Part shown: positions 1-8,291 of the stretch, piece by piece
Layout of the letters: the number at the start of each line of letters is the position of its first letter
How positions within the stretch are numbered: the stretch's first letter is position 1
NCBI RefSeq assembly: GCF_011044995.1
Contig: NZ_JAAKZW010000032.1
Coordinates: 1 to 47,652, forward strand
Length of the DNA stretch: 47,652 bases
Source of the DNA: Streptomyces mesophilus
Lineage (GTDB): Bacteria; Actinomycetota; Actinomycetes; Streptomycetales; Streptomycetaceae
Direction: 5' to 3'
Translations under genes and position numbers: made by a program
The notes under the pieces: model-generated
Told to the model about the DNA's origin: nothing
What the model saw: the letters and a program-made list of their open reading frames with translations, nothing else
Database searches by the model: none

Positions 1-36
1 GGGTAGAAGCGCGTGGGGGAGGTGGGCTTCGGGCGG

Positions 37-1671
37 TCAGCCGAGCGGTCGTGGCCTCGGCGTGAACGCCTCGCCGGGTACGGGCAGTCCGTAGCTGCGC
101 AGCTGCTGGGCGCGGGTGACCACGGCTGCGCCCTCCATGAGGTTGCGGGCGATCTGCGCGACGGTGCAGTGCGCCCGGTCCTGCAGAAAGCTTCCGGCGC
201 GCCAGCGGTTGAAGGCGCCCTGCGCGGGGCCACACCAGATCTGGTAGTCGGTACGCCGCTGCGGGTCGCCTTCGATCGCCCAGACGCTGGATCGTCCCAG
301 GTACCAGCGGAAGACAAGGGCCATCTTGTGCTGGGGATCGCGCAGGGCGCGTTCCAGCTGGCCTGGATCACGGCGCTGCCAGAACGCTTCGGTCTGTGCC
401 CACACTTCGGCGAGCGGCAGGCGCAGCACGTCCCGTTCCAGTTTGTCGCGCAGCGCCTGGGGGAGCGCTTCGAGCGACGGGTGCTCGCGGTAGATCTCGT
501 ACAGCTGTGCGGCGCGGCCGGCGAACATGGTGCCGCGCCGCAACACTTGTAGTTTGACGCCGAGTTCGAACATGTCGGCAGCCGGAGCCATCACCACGTC
601 GTCGACGTCCGCGCCGGCGAGCAGGTCCTTCGCTGCCTCGGACAGCCCTGCTTCCACGGCCAGTTGGTTGATCGAACCCGTCACCACATAGGCCGCACCG
701 AGCCCGAACGCGGCGGCGACGGACTGCGGGGTACCCAGGCCGCCGGCCGCGCCCACCCGGATGGGACGGGCGTAGCCGTGGCGGGCGGACAACTCGTCGC
801 GCAGAGCGAGGATCCGCGGAAACAATGCGACCAGCGGCCGGTTGTCCGTGTGCCCACCGCTGTCGGCCTCCACAGTGATGTCCTCGGCGACCGGGATACG
901 GGCGGCGAGCCGGGCCTCCTCGTCGGTCAGCCGTCCGGACGCCACCAGTGACCGGAGCAACTCCGGCGGTGCGGGCGACATGAACCGCTCTGCCACGTCC
1001 GGGTGCGAGATCTTCGCGAACACCTGGGTGCGTCGCACCACTTGGCCTGACCGGTCCGTGTGCAGCCCGGCCATGGCGCAGTGCACCACCGCAGGCGTGA
1101 GATCCATGTAGGCGGAGGCCGAGATCCGCGGCACCTCATGGCGTACAAGGAGGTCGGCCACCCGCGCCTCGAGCTCCGGCTCGGCCGGGGAGTGAATGAG
1201 GTTGACGCCCCAGCCGGGCCCGGCACCGAGCTCTCGGCGGAGGTCGAGGACGGCCTGCTCCACACGCTGTGGTGCCAGGCCCCCGGCGCCGAACATGCCG
1301 AGCATGCCCGCCCGGGCCATGGCCGTCACCATCGTGGTGGTGGCGATCCCATTGGCCATCTCCCCGCTCACATACGGAAATCGCACCCCGTGCGCGGCGG
1401 CGAAGGTACGGTCGCCGAGCCATTCGGGGAACAAGGCCGGCAGCAGACCGACGATCCGGTGGGCCTCACCGCCCCCGGGATGCGCCTGCGCCGAGCCTTC
1501 GATTGCTGCGCCGAGCGCCCCGTCGCTGTCCCGGCGCAGCACGTACAGGGCGCGCCGCGGGTCGCTGGACAGTTCCTTGATGGCCGTAGGAGTGAAGGCG
1601 GCGGCATAGGTGCCAGGTGACCAGTAGCCGAAAGTCTCCGGCCTGCTGCGGTTGAACACTGCCGTCGGCAT
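37..1671 (-). CDS. PfaD-family trans-acting enoyl reductase
   Basis: This 544-residue protein is a PfaD-type FMN-dependent TIM-barrel enzyme. The family supplies enoyl reduction in trans to polyunsaturated fatty acid synthases and trans-AT polyketide synthases. Visible hallmarks are the N-terminal GYWSPG segment, FPYVSGEMANGIAT followed by GMFGAGGL, the family signature EADSGGHTDNRP near residues 268-279, and GAAGGLGTPQSVAAAF with GAAYVVTGSINQ in the flavin/phosphate-binding half. The reading frame runs upstream to 1860, but the ATG at 1671 has AGGAG eight bases before it and starts where the family similarity starts, so I chose it. No ketosynthase or acyl carrier protein gene lies within the window to its right, so its synthase partner is either left of the window or elsewhere. 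The family call is firm; the substrate is unknown. Confidence 0.85.
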   Translation of the reverse strand: MPTAVFNRSRPETFGYWSPGTYAAAFTPTAIKELSSDPRRALYVLRRDSDGALGAAIEGSAQAHPGGGEAHRIVGLLPALFPEWLGDRTFAAAHGVRFPYVSGEMANGIATTTMVTAMARAGMLGMFGAGGLAPQRVEQAVLDLRRELGAGPGWGVNLIHSPAEPELEARVADLLVRHEVPRISASAYMDLTPAVVHCAMAGLHTDRSGQVVRRTQVFAKISHPDVAERFMSPAPPELLRSLVASGRLTDEEARLAARIPVAEDITVEADSGGHTDNRPLVALFPRILALRDELSARHGYARPIRVGAAGGLGTPQSVAAAFGLGAAYVVTGSINQLAVEAGLSEAAKDLLAGADVDDVVMAPAADMFELGVKLQVLRRGTMFAGRAAQLYEIYREHPSLEALPQALRDKLERDVLRLPLAEVWAQTEAFWQRRDPGQLERALRDPQHKMALVFRWYLGRSSVWAIEGDPQRRTDYQIWCGPAQGAFNRWRAGSFLQDRAHCTVAQIARNLMEGAAVVTRAQQLRSYGLPVPGEAFTPRPRPLG

Positions 1672-1879
1672 CGCATCAGCTCCTGAAGGCAAGTGGGCGG
1701 CCCGGCGCTGTTGCACCGTGGCTTCAATTCTTGCCTTCTGGAGAGATCCGTCGGTATAGCTGATTCGTCGGTCCGACATTGGGCCTGGGCCCATAGCGCC
1801 AACGGACTTGCCATTGGCGACAGTCCCGTCCTTGTGAAGGGAAAAGGGGGATGTCGCCAAGGCGCCGCGGCCATCGTCA

Positions 1880-2419
1880 CTATGGACAGGGGTGCGACCG
1901 GCTCTTCAGGGCAACGACCGCGGCTTCCGTCCGAGTGGTGACACCCAGTTTTCCAAGAACGCTGTGCACGTAGTTCTTCACAGTCTTTTCGGAGAGCCCG
2001 AGTTTCCTGGCGATCTCCGCGTTCGTCTTTCCCCGAGCGAGGAACTCGAGGACTCGGCGTTCCTGATGCGTGAGTCGTGCCGGGGCCGGCCGAGGCTGTG
2101 GAACACGGGCTGCGGACCGGGTGGTTGATGCGCACTCCGGGCATTCGCCGGCCAGTGCGTCCAGGGTCTGTTGCACCTCTTGCATACGCAGCATGAGCTG
2201 ATGCAGGACCTGCTGCCCTTCGGCGATTTTGTTGCGCAGTGCGGTGAAAGTCTCAGGGCCGACCGTGAGATGGGAGTGCTCTGGGGGAGCGTCGCCGGAT
2301 TCCATGGAGGTATCTCTGCCCCTGGCCCCTGCTGGTTCATCGCTGGACCTGCGTCTGTGGGGGGTGATGGGGTCGTTCCCCGCACGAAGGGAGGGCGCAC
2401 AGGGGGCGGATACGTTCAT
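1880..2419 (-). CDS. HTH-only LuxR-family regulator
   Basis: The 179-residue product has no receiver domain. Residues 55-90 form a probable coiled-coil helix with heptad-like leucines, then a CPEC pair follows, and the last 65 residues are a LuxR/FixJ-type HTH (LTHQERRVLEFLARGKTNAEIARKLGLSEKTVKNYVHSVLGKLGV, given here only as the two motifs GKTNAEIARKLGLSEKTVKN and VLGKLGV). The ATG at 2419 has GAGGGG eight bases upstream; an internal ATG at 2305 lacks a ribosome binding site. It lies head to head with another HTH-only LuxR gene beginning at 2526 and 208 bases upstream of pfaD on the same strand, so pfaD is a plausible target. The two LuxR proteins end in the same RTEAAVVAL motif, which suggests they are paralogues from an old duplication. 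Confidence 0.8.
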   Translation of the reverse strand: MNVSAPCAPSLRAGNDPITPHRRRSSDEPAGARGRDTSMESGDAPPEHSHLTVGPETFTALRNKIAEGQQVLHQLMLRMQEVQQTLDALAGECPECASTTRSAARVPQPRPAPARLTHQERRVLEFLARGKTNAEIARKLGLSEKTVKNYVHSVLGKLGVTTRTEAAVVALKSRSHPCP

Positions 2420-2525
2420 CGTATGAGCCCCTCAGTGCACTGGCCGCGCTTGACCGTCACCCGGATGGCGGACCCTGCCGACCAGGTGCCCAGGCATTAT
2501 TGAGCATGATCTCGAGGGAGGGAAT

Positions 2526-2933
2526 GTGTCCGATGGGGCAGATGACGGGGCGGGTGGCGAGGAAGAGGAACCCTCGGGCGGCATCCTGGGCGCCATTGAG
2601 TCCCTACGCAGGTCAGCAGAAATGCAACTGGCTGCATTCGATTCCCTTGCGCGCTCGCTCAAGGCTGAGGCGCCGGCCGCTGACGTGGAGAGCCCGTCGG
2701 CAACTGCTGAGCCTGAGAGGGCCGCTCTCACCGACCGGGAGAGCCAGGTTCTGACCCTTGTGGTGCGGGGTTGTTCGAACCGTCAGATCGCGAGAAGTCT
2801 GGGGATTTCGGATCACACCGTGCGCACTCATCTGCAGTCGGTCTTCCGGAAATTGGAGGTCAGCCACCGTACTGAGGCTGCCGTGGTCGCGCTGCGGGAA
2901 GGCCTCATCGACGTCGACCCGCTCGGCCCTTAG
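2526..2933 (+). CDS. HTH-only LuxR-family regulator, divergent paralogue
   Basis: The product has 135 residues: an acidic Gly/Glu-rich start, a predicted helix (SLRRSAEMQLAAFDSLARSL), a flexible Ala/Glu linker and a C-terminal LuxR HTH (LTDRESQVLTLVVRGCSNRQ onward, then SLGISDHTVRTHLQSVFRKL). It has no receiver or ligand domain, so its input signal is not visible. The start is GTG; a strong GGAGGG lies only three bases before it, which is closer than usual, but no other in-frame start exists nearby. The 106-base gap to the opposing LuxR gene must carry both promoters, so the two may regulate each other. Confidence 0.75.
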   Translation: MSDGADDGAGGEEEEPSGGILGAIESLRRSAEMQLAAFDSLARSLKAEAPAADVESPSATAEPERAALTDRESQVLTLVVRGCSNRQIARSLGISDHTVRTHLQSVFRKLEVSHRTEAAVVALREGLIDVDPLGP

Positions 2934-3050
2934 CTTCCCCGAAATCGTGTCCTTATTCCTCGGCACAATGGACGATACTCAACTCACCGCGCCCGGTGCT
3001 TCGATGGCAGACCGTCAAGACTGTTCATCAGGCAGGCAAGGGGTGCGGAA

Positions 3051-3239
3051 TTGGAACGCAGCCGGATCACACAACGCGATCAGGAGCCATCTCAGGACAT
3101 TGCGACCTGGGACGCCGCGATCGCCGACGGCTTCACTCAGGCACTCCAAGACGGCCTCTGCCGCGCCGCCCGCAGGACTGCTCCCGACACGGCTCCCCCT
3201 GTTCCACCCTGCCCTACGTGCCGCCGAGGGCAGGCGTGA
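3051..3239 (+). CDS. small hypothetical protein
   Basis: A 62-residue frame starts with TTG after AAGGGG with about seven bases of spacing. Third codon positions are mostly G or C in its second half, and the product ends with a CPTCRRGQA tail carrying a Cys-x-x-Cys pair. I do not recognise it. It could be a small zinc-ribbon-like protein or chance. Apart from it, 2934-3447, between the LuxR gene and the convergent rpoA, shows no gene. Confidence 0.3.
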   Translation: MERSRITQRDQEPSQDIATWDAAIADGFTQALQDGLCRAARRTAPDTAPPVPPCPTCRRGQA

Positions 3240-3447
3240 TCACGTGCGGCCAACCACGCCCTAGGCTGCATTCGCTGCGGTAGGCCTGACCGGCACCAGC
3301 GCTGACGCCTACGAGAGCACCCCCGAAAAACGCTTCTCCGCCCCGAACTTCACGTGGGCGAAAGCCGACAAGATGTCGCGCGGGCGGGTGAACGCGGACG
3401 GCGTGCCGCGTGCAGCCGTCCGCGTAGCCGGGTCCTTCGGTAGCCGT

Positions 3448-4470
3448 TCAGTACTGCTCGGTTTCGACGAATCCCGCGTCCGCGTCATCGGCGGCACCGA
3501 AGGCATCGGCTGCGGTGGTGGGGTCGAATCCGGGCGGGCTGTCCTTGAGGCCCATGCCCATGCCGGCCAGCTTGGCCTTGACCTCGTCGATGGACTTCGC
3601 ACCGAAGTTACGGACGTCCAGCAGGTCCGCTTCGGAGCGCGCCACCAGCTCGCCGACGGTGTGGATGCCTTCGCGCTTGAGGCAGTTGTAGGAGCGGACG
3701 CTCAGGTCCAGTTCCTCGATGGCCAGAGCGAGATCGGCGGCCAGGGCGGTGTCGACGGGGGAGGGGCCCATGTCGATGCCCTCGGCGTCGATGTTCAACT
3801 CCCGCGCCAGACCGAACAGCTCGACCAGCGTCTTACCGGCCGATGCCATGGCGTCACGCGGACGCATGGCCTGCTTGGTCTCGATATCGACGATGAGCTT
3901 GTCGAAGTCGGTGCGCTGCTCGACTCGGGTCGCCTCAACCTTGTAAGTGACCTTGAGGACCGGCGAGTAGATGGAGTCGACCGGGATACGGCCGATCTCC
4001 TGGCCGACCTGCTTGTTCTGCACGGCGGAGACATAGCCGCGACCGCGTTCGACGGTCAGCTCCATCTCCAGCTTGCCCTTGCCGTTGAGCGTCGCGAGCA
4101 CGAGGTCGAGGTTGTGGACCTCGACGCCGGCGGGCGGGGCGATGTCCGCGGCGGTCACGACGCCGGGGCCCTGCTTGCGCAGGTAGAGGACGACCGGTTC
4201 GTCGTGCTCGGAGGACAGGTCGAGCTGCTTGATGTTCAAAATGAGGTCGGTGACGTCGTCCTTGACGCCCGGCACGGTGGTGAACTCGTGCAACACGCCC
4301 TCGATACGCACGCTGGTGACCGCGGCGCCCGGGATCGAGGACAGCAGCGTACGGCGCAGAGAATTGCCGAGCGTGTAGCCGAAGCCCGGCTCGAGGGGCT
4401 CGATCACGAACCGGGAACGGAACTCGTCGACGACCTCTTCGGTCAGCGAAGGGCGCTGAGCGATCAGCAT
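3448..4470 (-). CDS. rpoA: RNA polymerase alpha subunit (extra rpoA copy)
   Basis: The 340-residue product is a full alpha subunit: N-terminal dimerisation domain (residues about 1-230, with [19 protein letters not shown] and the conserved NIKQL and [11 protein letters not shown] regions) and a C-terminal DNA/activator-binding domain (about 245-315, with [17 protein letters not shown] and [17 protein letters not shown]). It ends in the acidic FVETEQY tail found in Streptomyces RpoA, and the length matches that family as I remember it. The ATG at 4470 has GGAGG nine bases upstream; the frame extending to 4887 lies over unrelated DNA. rpoA normally sits between rpsD and rplQ in the ribosomal operon. 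Here rplQ is absent downstream and an SDR relic and a tetR gene lie upstream, so I infer a second copy. No disabling change is visible. Confidence 0.9.
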   Translation of the reverse strand: MLIAQRPSLTEEVVDEFRSRFVIEPLEPGFGYTLGNSLRRTLLSSIPGAAVTSVRIEGVLHEFTTVPGVKDDVTDLILNIKQLDLSSEHDEPVVLYLRKQGPGVVTAADIAPPAGVEVHNLDLVLATLNGKGKLEMELTVERGRGYVSAVQNKQVGQEIGRIPVDSIYSPVLKVTYKVEATRVEQRTDFDKLIVDIETKQAMRPRDAMASAGKTLVELFGLARELNIDAEGIDMGPSPVDTALAADLALAIEELDLSVRSYNCLKREGIHTVGELVARSEADLLDVRNFGAKSIDEVKAKLAGMGMGLKDSPPGFDPTTAADAFGAADDADAGFVETEQY

Positions 4471-4683
4471 GCGGTGGTGCCTCCAGACTCCGGCGCCCCC
4501 TGATGCGACGCCATGGACACTGCACGCTACCGGCAATCCGACCCCACCCGACGCCGCACCGCCCACACACCCGGACACAGAAGGGTCCCAAACAGTCCGC
4601 GCGACGGCGACTTTTCCCGCAGCGGCCGGCCGGCGTGGTCCGGTCGACGGGCCCGCTGTGCCAGGGCTTCGCGCGGTGAAGCC

Positions 4684-4783
4684 GGCCGGTGGATGCCCTT
4701 GCGCCGCCGTCCACGGTGAGCACTGTGCCGGTGATGTACGCCGCATCCGGGGAGGCGAGCGGGGCGGCACGGCCGCCGGCGTC
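4684..4783 (-). pseudogene. C-terminal relic of a short-chain dehydrogenase/reductase
   Basis: Read on the minus strand in the frame that includes GAC at 4783, the DNA encodes [20 protein letters not shown], the hallmark C-terminal segment of SDR enzymes (LASDDASYITGxxLxVDGG). It has no start, begins inside the end of the tetR gene and runs into unrelated sequence without the usual stop. It is therefore a remnant. The remaining 4471-4683 stretch upstream of rpoA shows no gene and must hold the rpoA promoter; no convincing -35/-10 pair was picked. Confidence 0.7.
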
Positions 4784-5432
4784 ACTTGGCTGTGGAGGAC
4801 CTGTCCGGCGTCAGTGTCGCCAGCAGGGAGTTCAGGACAAGTTCGGTCGAGGTCGCCATGTCGACGGCGTCCGGGCTGAGCAGCCACTGGACCTGGAGGC
4901 CGTCCATGACGGCGATGAGCGCGTTGGCCGCGTGGGCGATGCGGTCGTCGTCCTCGGGCAGGCCGGTTGCCTCGCGCAGGGCGTCGGCGACGAAGGCGCG
5001 CAGCCCGGTGTAGCGGTCGCGGAAGTAGACCTGTGCGGGGTGGTCGTCGGTGACGGACTCGGCCGACAGGACCGCGTACAGCCGTACGATCCCCTCGCGT
5101 TCGGCGTTGCGGTGGGCCGTGTCGACGAGGTGGTGGAGGAAGGCGAGGCCCTGCGGCCGGTCGGGTCCGAGCTGTTCGATGTCGGACTGGTCGCGCAGTT
5201 CGAGGACGCTGGTGAGCAGTTGGGCCTTGGTGCGGAAGTAGTGCAGGACGCCGGCCTGGGTGAGCCCCGCGCGATCGGCGATCTCCTGCAGTGGCGCGTT
5301 GTTGTAGCCGCGCGCGGCGAAGGTGTCGATGGCGATGTGCAGGATGTCCTGCTGGCGCTGTTTGGCCTCTGCGCTGCGGGGCGTACGGGGCTGGGTCCTG
5401 CGGTTCTTCTTGGCTGTCGAGTGCTCACTCAC
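4782..5432 (-). CDS. TetR-family repressor, likely of the GH3 glucosidase gene
   Basis: The 216-residue product has an N-terminal TetR DNA-binding domain (about 22-68: [18 protein letters not shown], then [19 protein letters not shown]) and a helical ligand-binding C-terminus. The GTG at 5432 has AGGG eight bases upstream and the usual basic start ([11 protein letters not shown]); an upstream ATG at 5468 lacks a ribosome binding site. It is divergent from the GH3 gene, and a perfect 12-base palindrome lies in the shared promoter region, so it probably represses itself and the glucosidase gene until a sugar or aglycone ligand binds. The ligand is unknown. Confidence 0.85.
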   Translation of the reverse strand: MSEHSTAKKNRRTQPRTPRSAEAKQRQQDILHIAIDTFAARGYNNAPLQEIADRAGLTQAGVLHYFRTKAQLLTSVLELRDQSDIEQLGPDRPQGLAFLHHLVDTAHRNAEREGIVRLYAVLSAESVTDDHPAQVYFRDRYTGLRAFVADALREATGLPEDDDRIAHAANALIAVMDGLQVQWLLSPDAVDMATSTELVLNSLLATLTPDRSSTAK

Positions 5433-5500
5433 CCGCCACACCCTAGGTCCCGAGTTGGTGATCGTCACAGAGAGCGCTGGAGTGTGACCTGGATCACTTA

Positions 5501-5512
5501 CTAAGTACTTAG
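5501..5512. promoter_or_regulatory. palindromic operator between tetR and GH3 gene
   Basis: CTAAGTACTTAG is a perfect 12-base palindrome, AT-rich against GC-rich surroundings, 66 bases before the GH3 start and 69 before the tetR start. Its position between divergent genes fits a TetR-dimer site. Confidence 0.55.
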
Positions 5513-5577
5513 CAGGTGTGCTTTCATGTGGCCGTCATCACGACGCCATGCCGCCGTCACGGCACGAGGGGATCCAC

Positions 5578-8169
5578 ATGACTGTCCTGTCGCCCGCAGC
5601 TTCCGCCGCATCGGCGCCCCCGGCTGCGGCCGCCGAGGCCCGCCGGGTCGCGCTGGTGAAGGGCCTGGATCTGGCGGCGAAGGTGCGCCTGCTGACCGGG
5701 GCGAGCCTGTGGTCGACGCACGGGGAGCCGCGCCTTGGTCTGCACCCCGTGGTCACCTCCGACGGGCCGCAGGGTGTACGGGGCACCGGTGAAGTGCCCG
5801 GCGAGACGGGGCTGTTGGCGCCGGCCCCGAGCGCGACGGGCGCGACCTGGGACACGGAGCTGGCGCAGCGCCTGGGCCGGCTGTTCGCCAAGGAGGCCCG
5901 CCGCAAAGGTGTGGACGTCGTCCTGGCGCCGCTGGTGAACCTGCAGCGCACCCCGGTCGCCGGCCGCCACTTCGAGTGCCTGTCCGAGGACCCGCTGCTG
6001 ACCGGGGCGCTCGGCGCGGCGCTTGTGCGGGGTCTGCAGGAGGAGGGTGTGGCGGCCTGCCTGAAGCACTTCGTCGCGAACGACTCGGAGACGGACCGTA
6101 CGCGTTACCGGGCGAAGATCGATCCGCGCACCCTGCGCGAGGTCTACCTGGCACCGTTCGAGCGGGTGCTCGCCGAGGCCGGGCCATGGAGCGTGATGGG
6201 CGCGTACTCGGGCCTGGACGACGGCACCGAGACGGCTCCGGTGCTCGAACACCGCCGGATCCTGCAGGGCGTACTCAAGGACGCATGGGCCTACGACGGA
6301 GCCGTGATCAGCGACTGGGCCGCCACGCGGACCACCGCCGCCACCGCCAACGCGGGCCTCGACCTCGTGATGCCCGGCCCCGACGGCCCGTGGGGTGACG
6401 CGCTGGTCGAGGCGGTACGTCACGGGGAGGTGGCCGAGGCGGTCATCGACGACAAGGTCCTGCGGCTGCTGCGCCTCGCCGACCGGGTCGGCAAGCTCAC
6501 CGAGCCCTGGCAAGCAGGTGAGCAGGCCCCGCCGCTGCCACCCTGCGCCGCGCCCGCACCCGTGGGTGACGCGGACTTCACCGCACTGCGCGAGGTCGTC
6601 ACGCGGGGCACCGTACTGCTGCGCAACGCGGGGGAGTTGCTGCCGCTGGCCGCCGACCGCCTGGGCAGCGTCGCGCTGATCGGACCGAACGCGATCGAGC
6701 CCTATCTGCAAGGCGGCGGCAGCGCTTACGTGCCGGCGATACGCACGGTCGGCTTCGTCGAGGGATTGCGGGCCGCGCTGCCGGACCAGGTGAAGCTCAC
6801 GGTGCACCGGGGCGGCTCCTCACGGCGGCACGCACCGTTCATCGACGCCGCGCGCCTGGACGGCATGCACGCCGCCTACCTGGACGAGGACGGGAAACTG
6901 CTCGGCCAGGAGGCCCGCCCGACCGGCGACTGGGGGTCGCACTCCGTCGCGGACGGCGTCCGTGATGTGGTGCTCACCAGCCGGATCACACTGGCCGAAC
7001 AGGGCGCCCACATCCTGGAGTTCGGGTGCGCCGGGCGCTTCACAGTCACTCTGGATGAGCAGGTCGTCCACTGTGGCCAGGACGACCGCGGCGTCGAGTT
7101 GATCGTGGAGTCCTCCCACAACCACCCGGCCACGCACCGCCACACCGTGCAGGTGGGCGACGCCCCGGTCGTACTCGCCCTGCGGATCGAACTGCGGGTC
7201 GTCGACGGCGAGGGCTACGGGCGCTTCGTCACCGCGCACCTGCGCCATCAGCCGCCCGGTCCGAGCGTCGCGGACGAGATCGCCGAGGCGGTGACCGTCG
7301 CACGCGCGGCCGACGTCGCCGTGGTGGTCATCGGGACCAACGAGGAGGTCGAGTCCGAGGGGTGGGACCGCCCCGACCTCGAACTGTCCGAGCAGCAGCA
7401 CCAGTTGGTCCGTGCCGTGTCCGCCGCCAATCCCCGCACCGTCGTGGTCGTCAACGCCGGCGCCCCTGTACTGCTGCCCTGGGCCGGCCAGGTGCCGGCC
7501 CTGCTGTGGGCCTGGCTGCCCGGGCAGGAAGCGGGGCACGCGCTCGCCGACGTGCTGCTCGGCCGCGCCGAACCCACGGGGCGACTGCCGTGGACACTGC
7601 CTGCCCGCGCCCAGGACGTCCCGGTCCCCGACGCGATCCCCGTCGACGGCATCGTCGACTACCGCGAGGGACTGGACATCGGCCACCGCGGCTACGACCG
7701 GGCCGGCACCGTGCCCGCCTTCCCCTTCGGTCACGGCCTGGGCTGGACCACCTGGTCCTACCGGCAGGCCGAGGCCCCCGAGTTGTCCGTTCCCGCACCC
7801 CTGCCCAGCCCCGCGGGCGGGGACGGACCCCACGTCACGGTCACCCTCACCAACACCGGGCCCCGCAAGGGACGCGAGGTCGTCCAGGCGTATTTGGAGC
7901 AGCCCTTCCTCGACCGTGAACCCGTCCGCGTCCTGGCCGCGTTCGCGGTCACCGAAGTCGACGCGGGCGCGACGCAGACGGTGACGCTCACGCTGCCGTG
8001 GCGCTCCTTCCAGGCCTGGGACGAGGAGAGCGGCCGCTGGCGCCTGCGCCCGGGCCGCTACCGGCTGCGCATCGGCCGCTCCAGCCGCGACCTGCGCCTG
8101 GCGCTCGACCTCGACGTACAGGCGGACGCAGCCGGAGCCCGGCACACGCTGCGCCCCGCCGCCCGATAA
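5578..8169 (+). CDS. GH3 beta-glucosidase with PA14-like insertion
   Basis: The 863-residue protein is a glycoside hydrolase family 3 exo-enzyme that releases glucose from beta-glucosides or short beta-glucans. The N-terminal TIM-like barrel carries the family motif KHFVANDSETDR and the catalytic nucleophile Asp246 in VISDWAATR. The second alpha/beta domain is interrupted by a PA14-like beta-sandwich (about residues 423-555), which in this family shapes substrate choice, and the C-terminus is an FN3-like domain. There is no signal peptide, so it acts in the cytoplasm on imported oligosaccharides. The ATG at 5578 follows GAGGGG by six bases; the frame open to 5518 is not needed. The secreted GH30 enzyme follows 122 bases downstream in the same direction and would supply its substrate. 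A small TCCGCGC-aa-GCGCGGA dyad at 8207-8222 lies between them. Confidence 0.9.
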   Translation: MTVLSPAASAASAPPAAAAEARRVALVKGLDLAAKVRLLTGASLWSTHGEPRLGLHPVVTSDGPQGVRGTGEVPGETGLLAPAPSATGATWDTELAQRLGRLFAKEARRKGVDVVLAPLVNLQRTPVAGRHFECLSEDPLLTGALGAALVRGLQEEGVAACLKHFVANDSETDRTRYRAKIDPRTLREVYLAPFERVLAEAGPWSVMGAYSGLDDGTETAPVLEHRRILQGVLKDAWAYDGAVISDWAATRTTAATANAGLDLVMPGPDGPWGDALVEAVRHGEVAEAVIDDKVLRLLRLADRVGKLTEPWQAGEQAPPLPPCAAPAPVGDADFTALREVVTRGTVLLRNAGELLPLAADRLGSVALIGPNAIEPYLQGGGSAYVPAIRTVGFVEGLRAALPDQVKLTVHRGGSSRRHAPFIDAARLDGMHAAYLDEDGKLLGQEARPTGDWGSHSVADGVRDVVLTSRITLAEQGAHILEFGCAGRFTVTLDEQVVHCGQDDRGVELIVESSHNHPATHRHTVQVGDAPVVLALRIELRVVDGEGYGRFVTAHLRHQPPGPSVADEIAEAVTVARAADVAVVVIGTNEEVESEGWDRPDLELSEQQHQLVRAVSAANPRTVVVVNAGAPVLLPWAGQVPALLWAWLPGQEAGHALADVLLGRAEPTGRLPWTLPARAQDVPVPDAIPVDGIVDYREGLDIGHRGYDRAGTVPAFPFGHGLGWTTWSYRQAEAPELSVPAPLPSPAGGDGPHVTVTLTNTGPRKGREVVQAYLEQPFLDREPVRVLAAFAVTEVDAGATQTVTLTLPWRSFQAWDEESGRWRLRPGRYRLRIGRSSRDLRLALDLDVQADAAGARHTLRPAAR

Positions 8170-8291
8170 CCCGCACCGGCGCACCACGCCTTCGACCGCC
8201 GGACCGTCCGCGCAAGCGCGGATGCGCCGACCGGTCGGCCCGGCCGCACCACCGCACGTGTCAGGTCACCCCCACCAAAGGAGAGCCGCAC

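Noticed and set aside
4471..4887. N-terminal extension of rpoA in the same open frame
   Set aside because: The ATG at 4470 has a good ribosome binding site and matches the family start; the extension is Pro/Arg-rich and overlaps the tetR gene and SDR relic.
8207..8222. TCCGCGC-aa-GCGCGGA as terminator of the GH3 gene
   Set aside because: The loop is only two bases and the dyad is short; not strong enough to list as a terminator.
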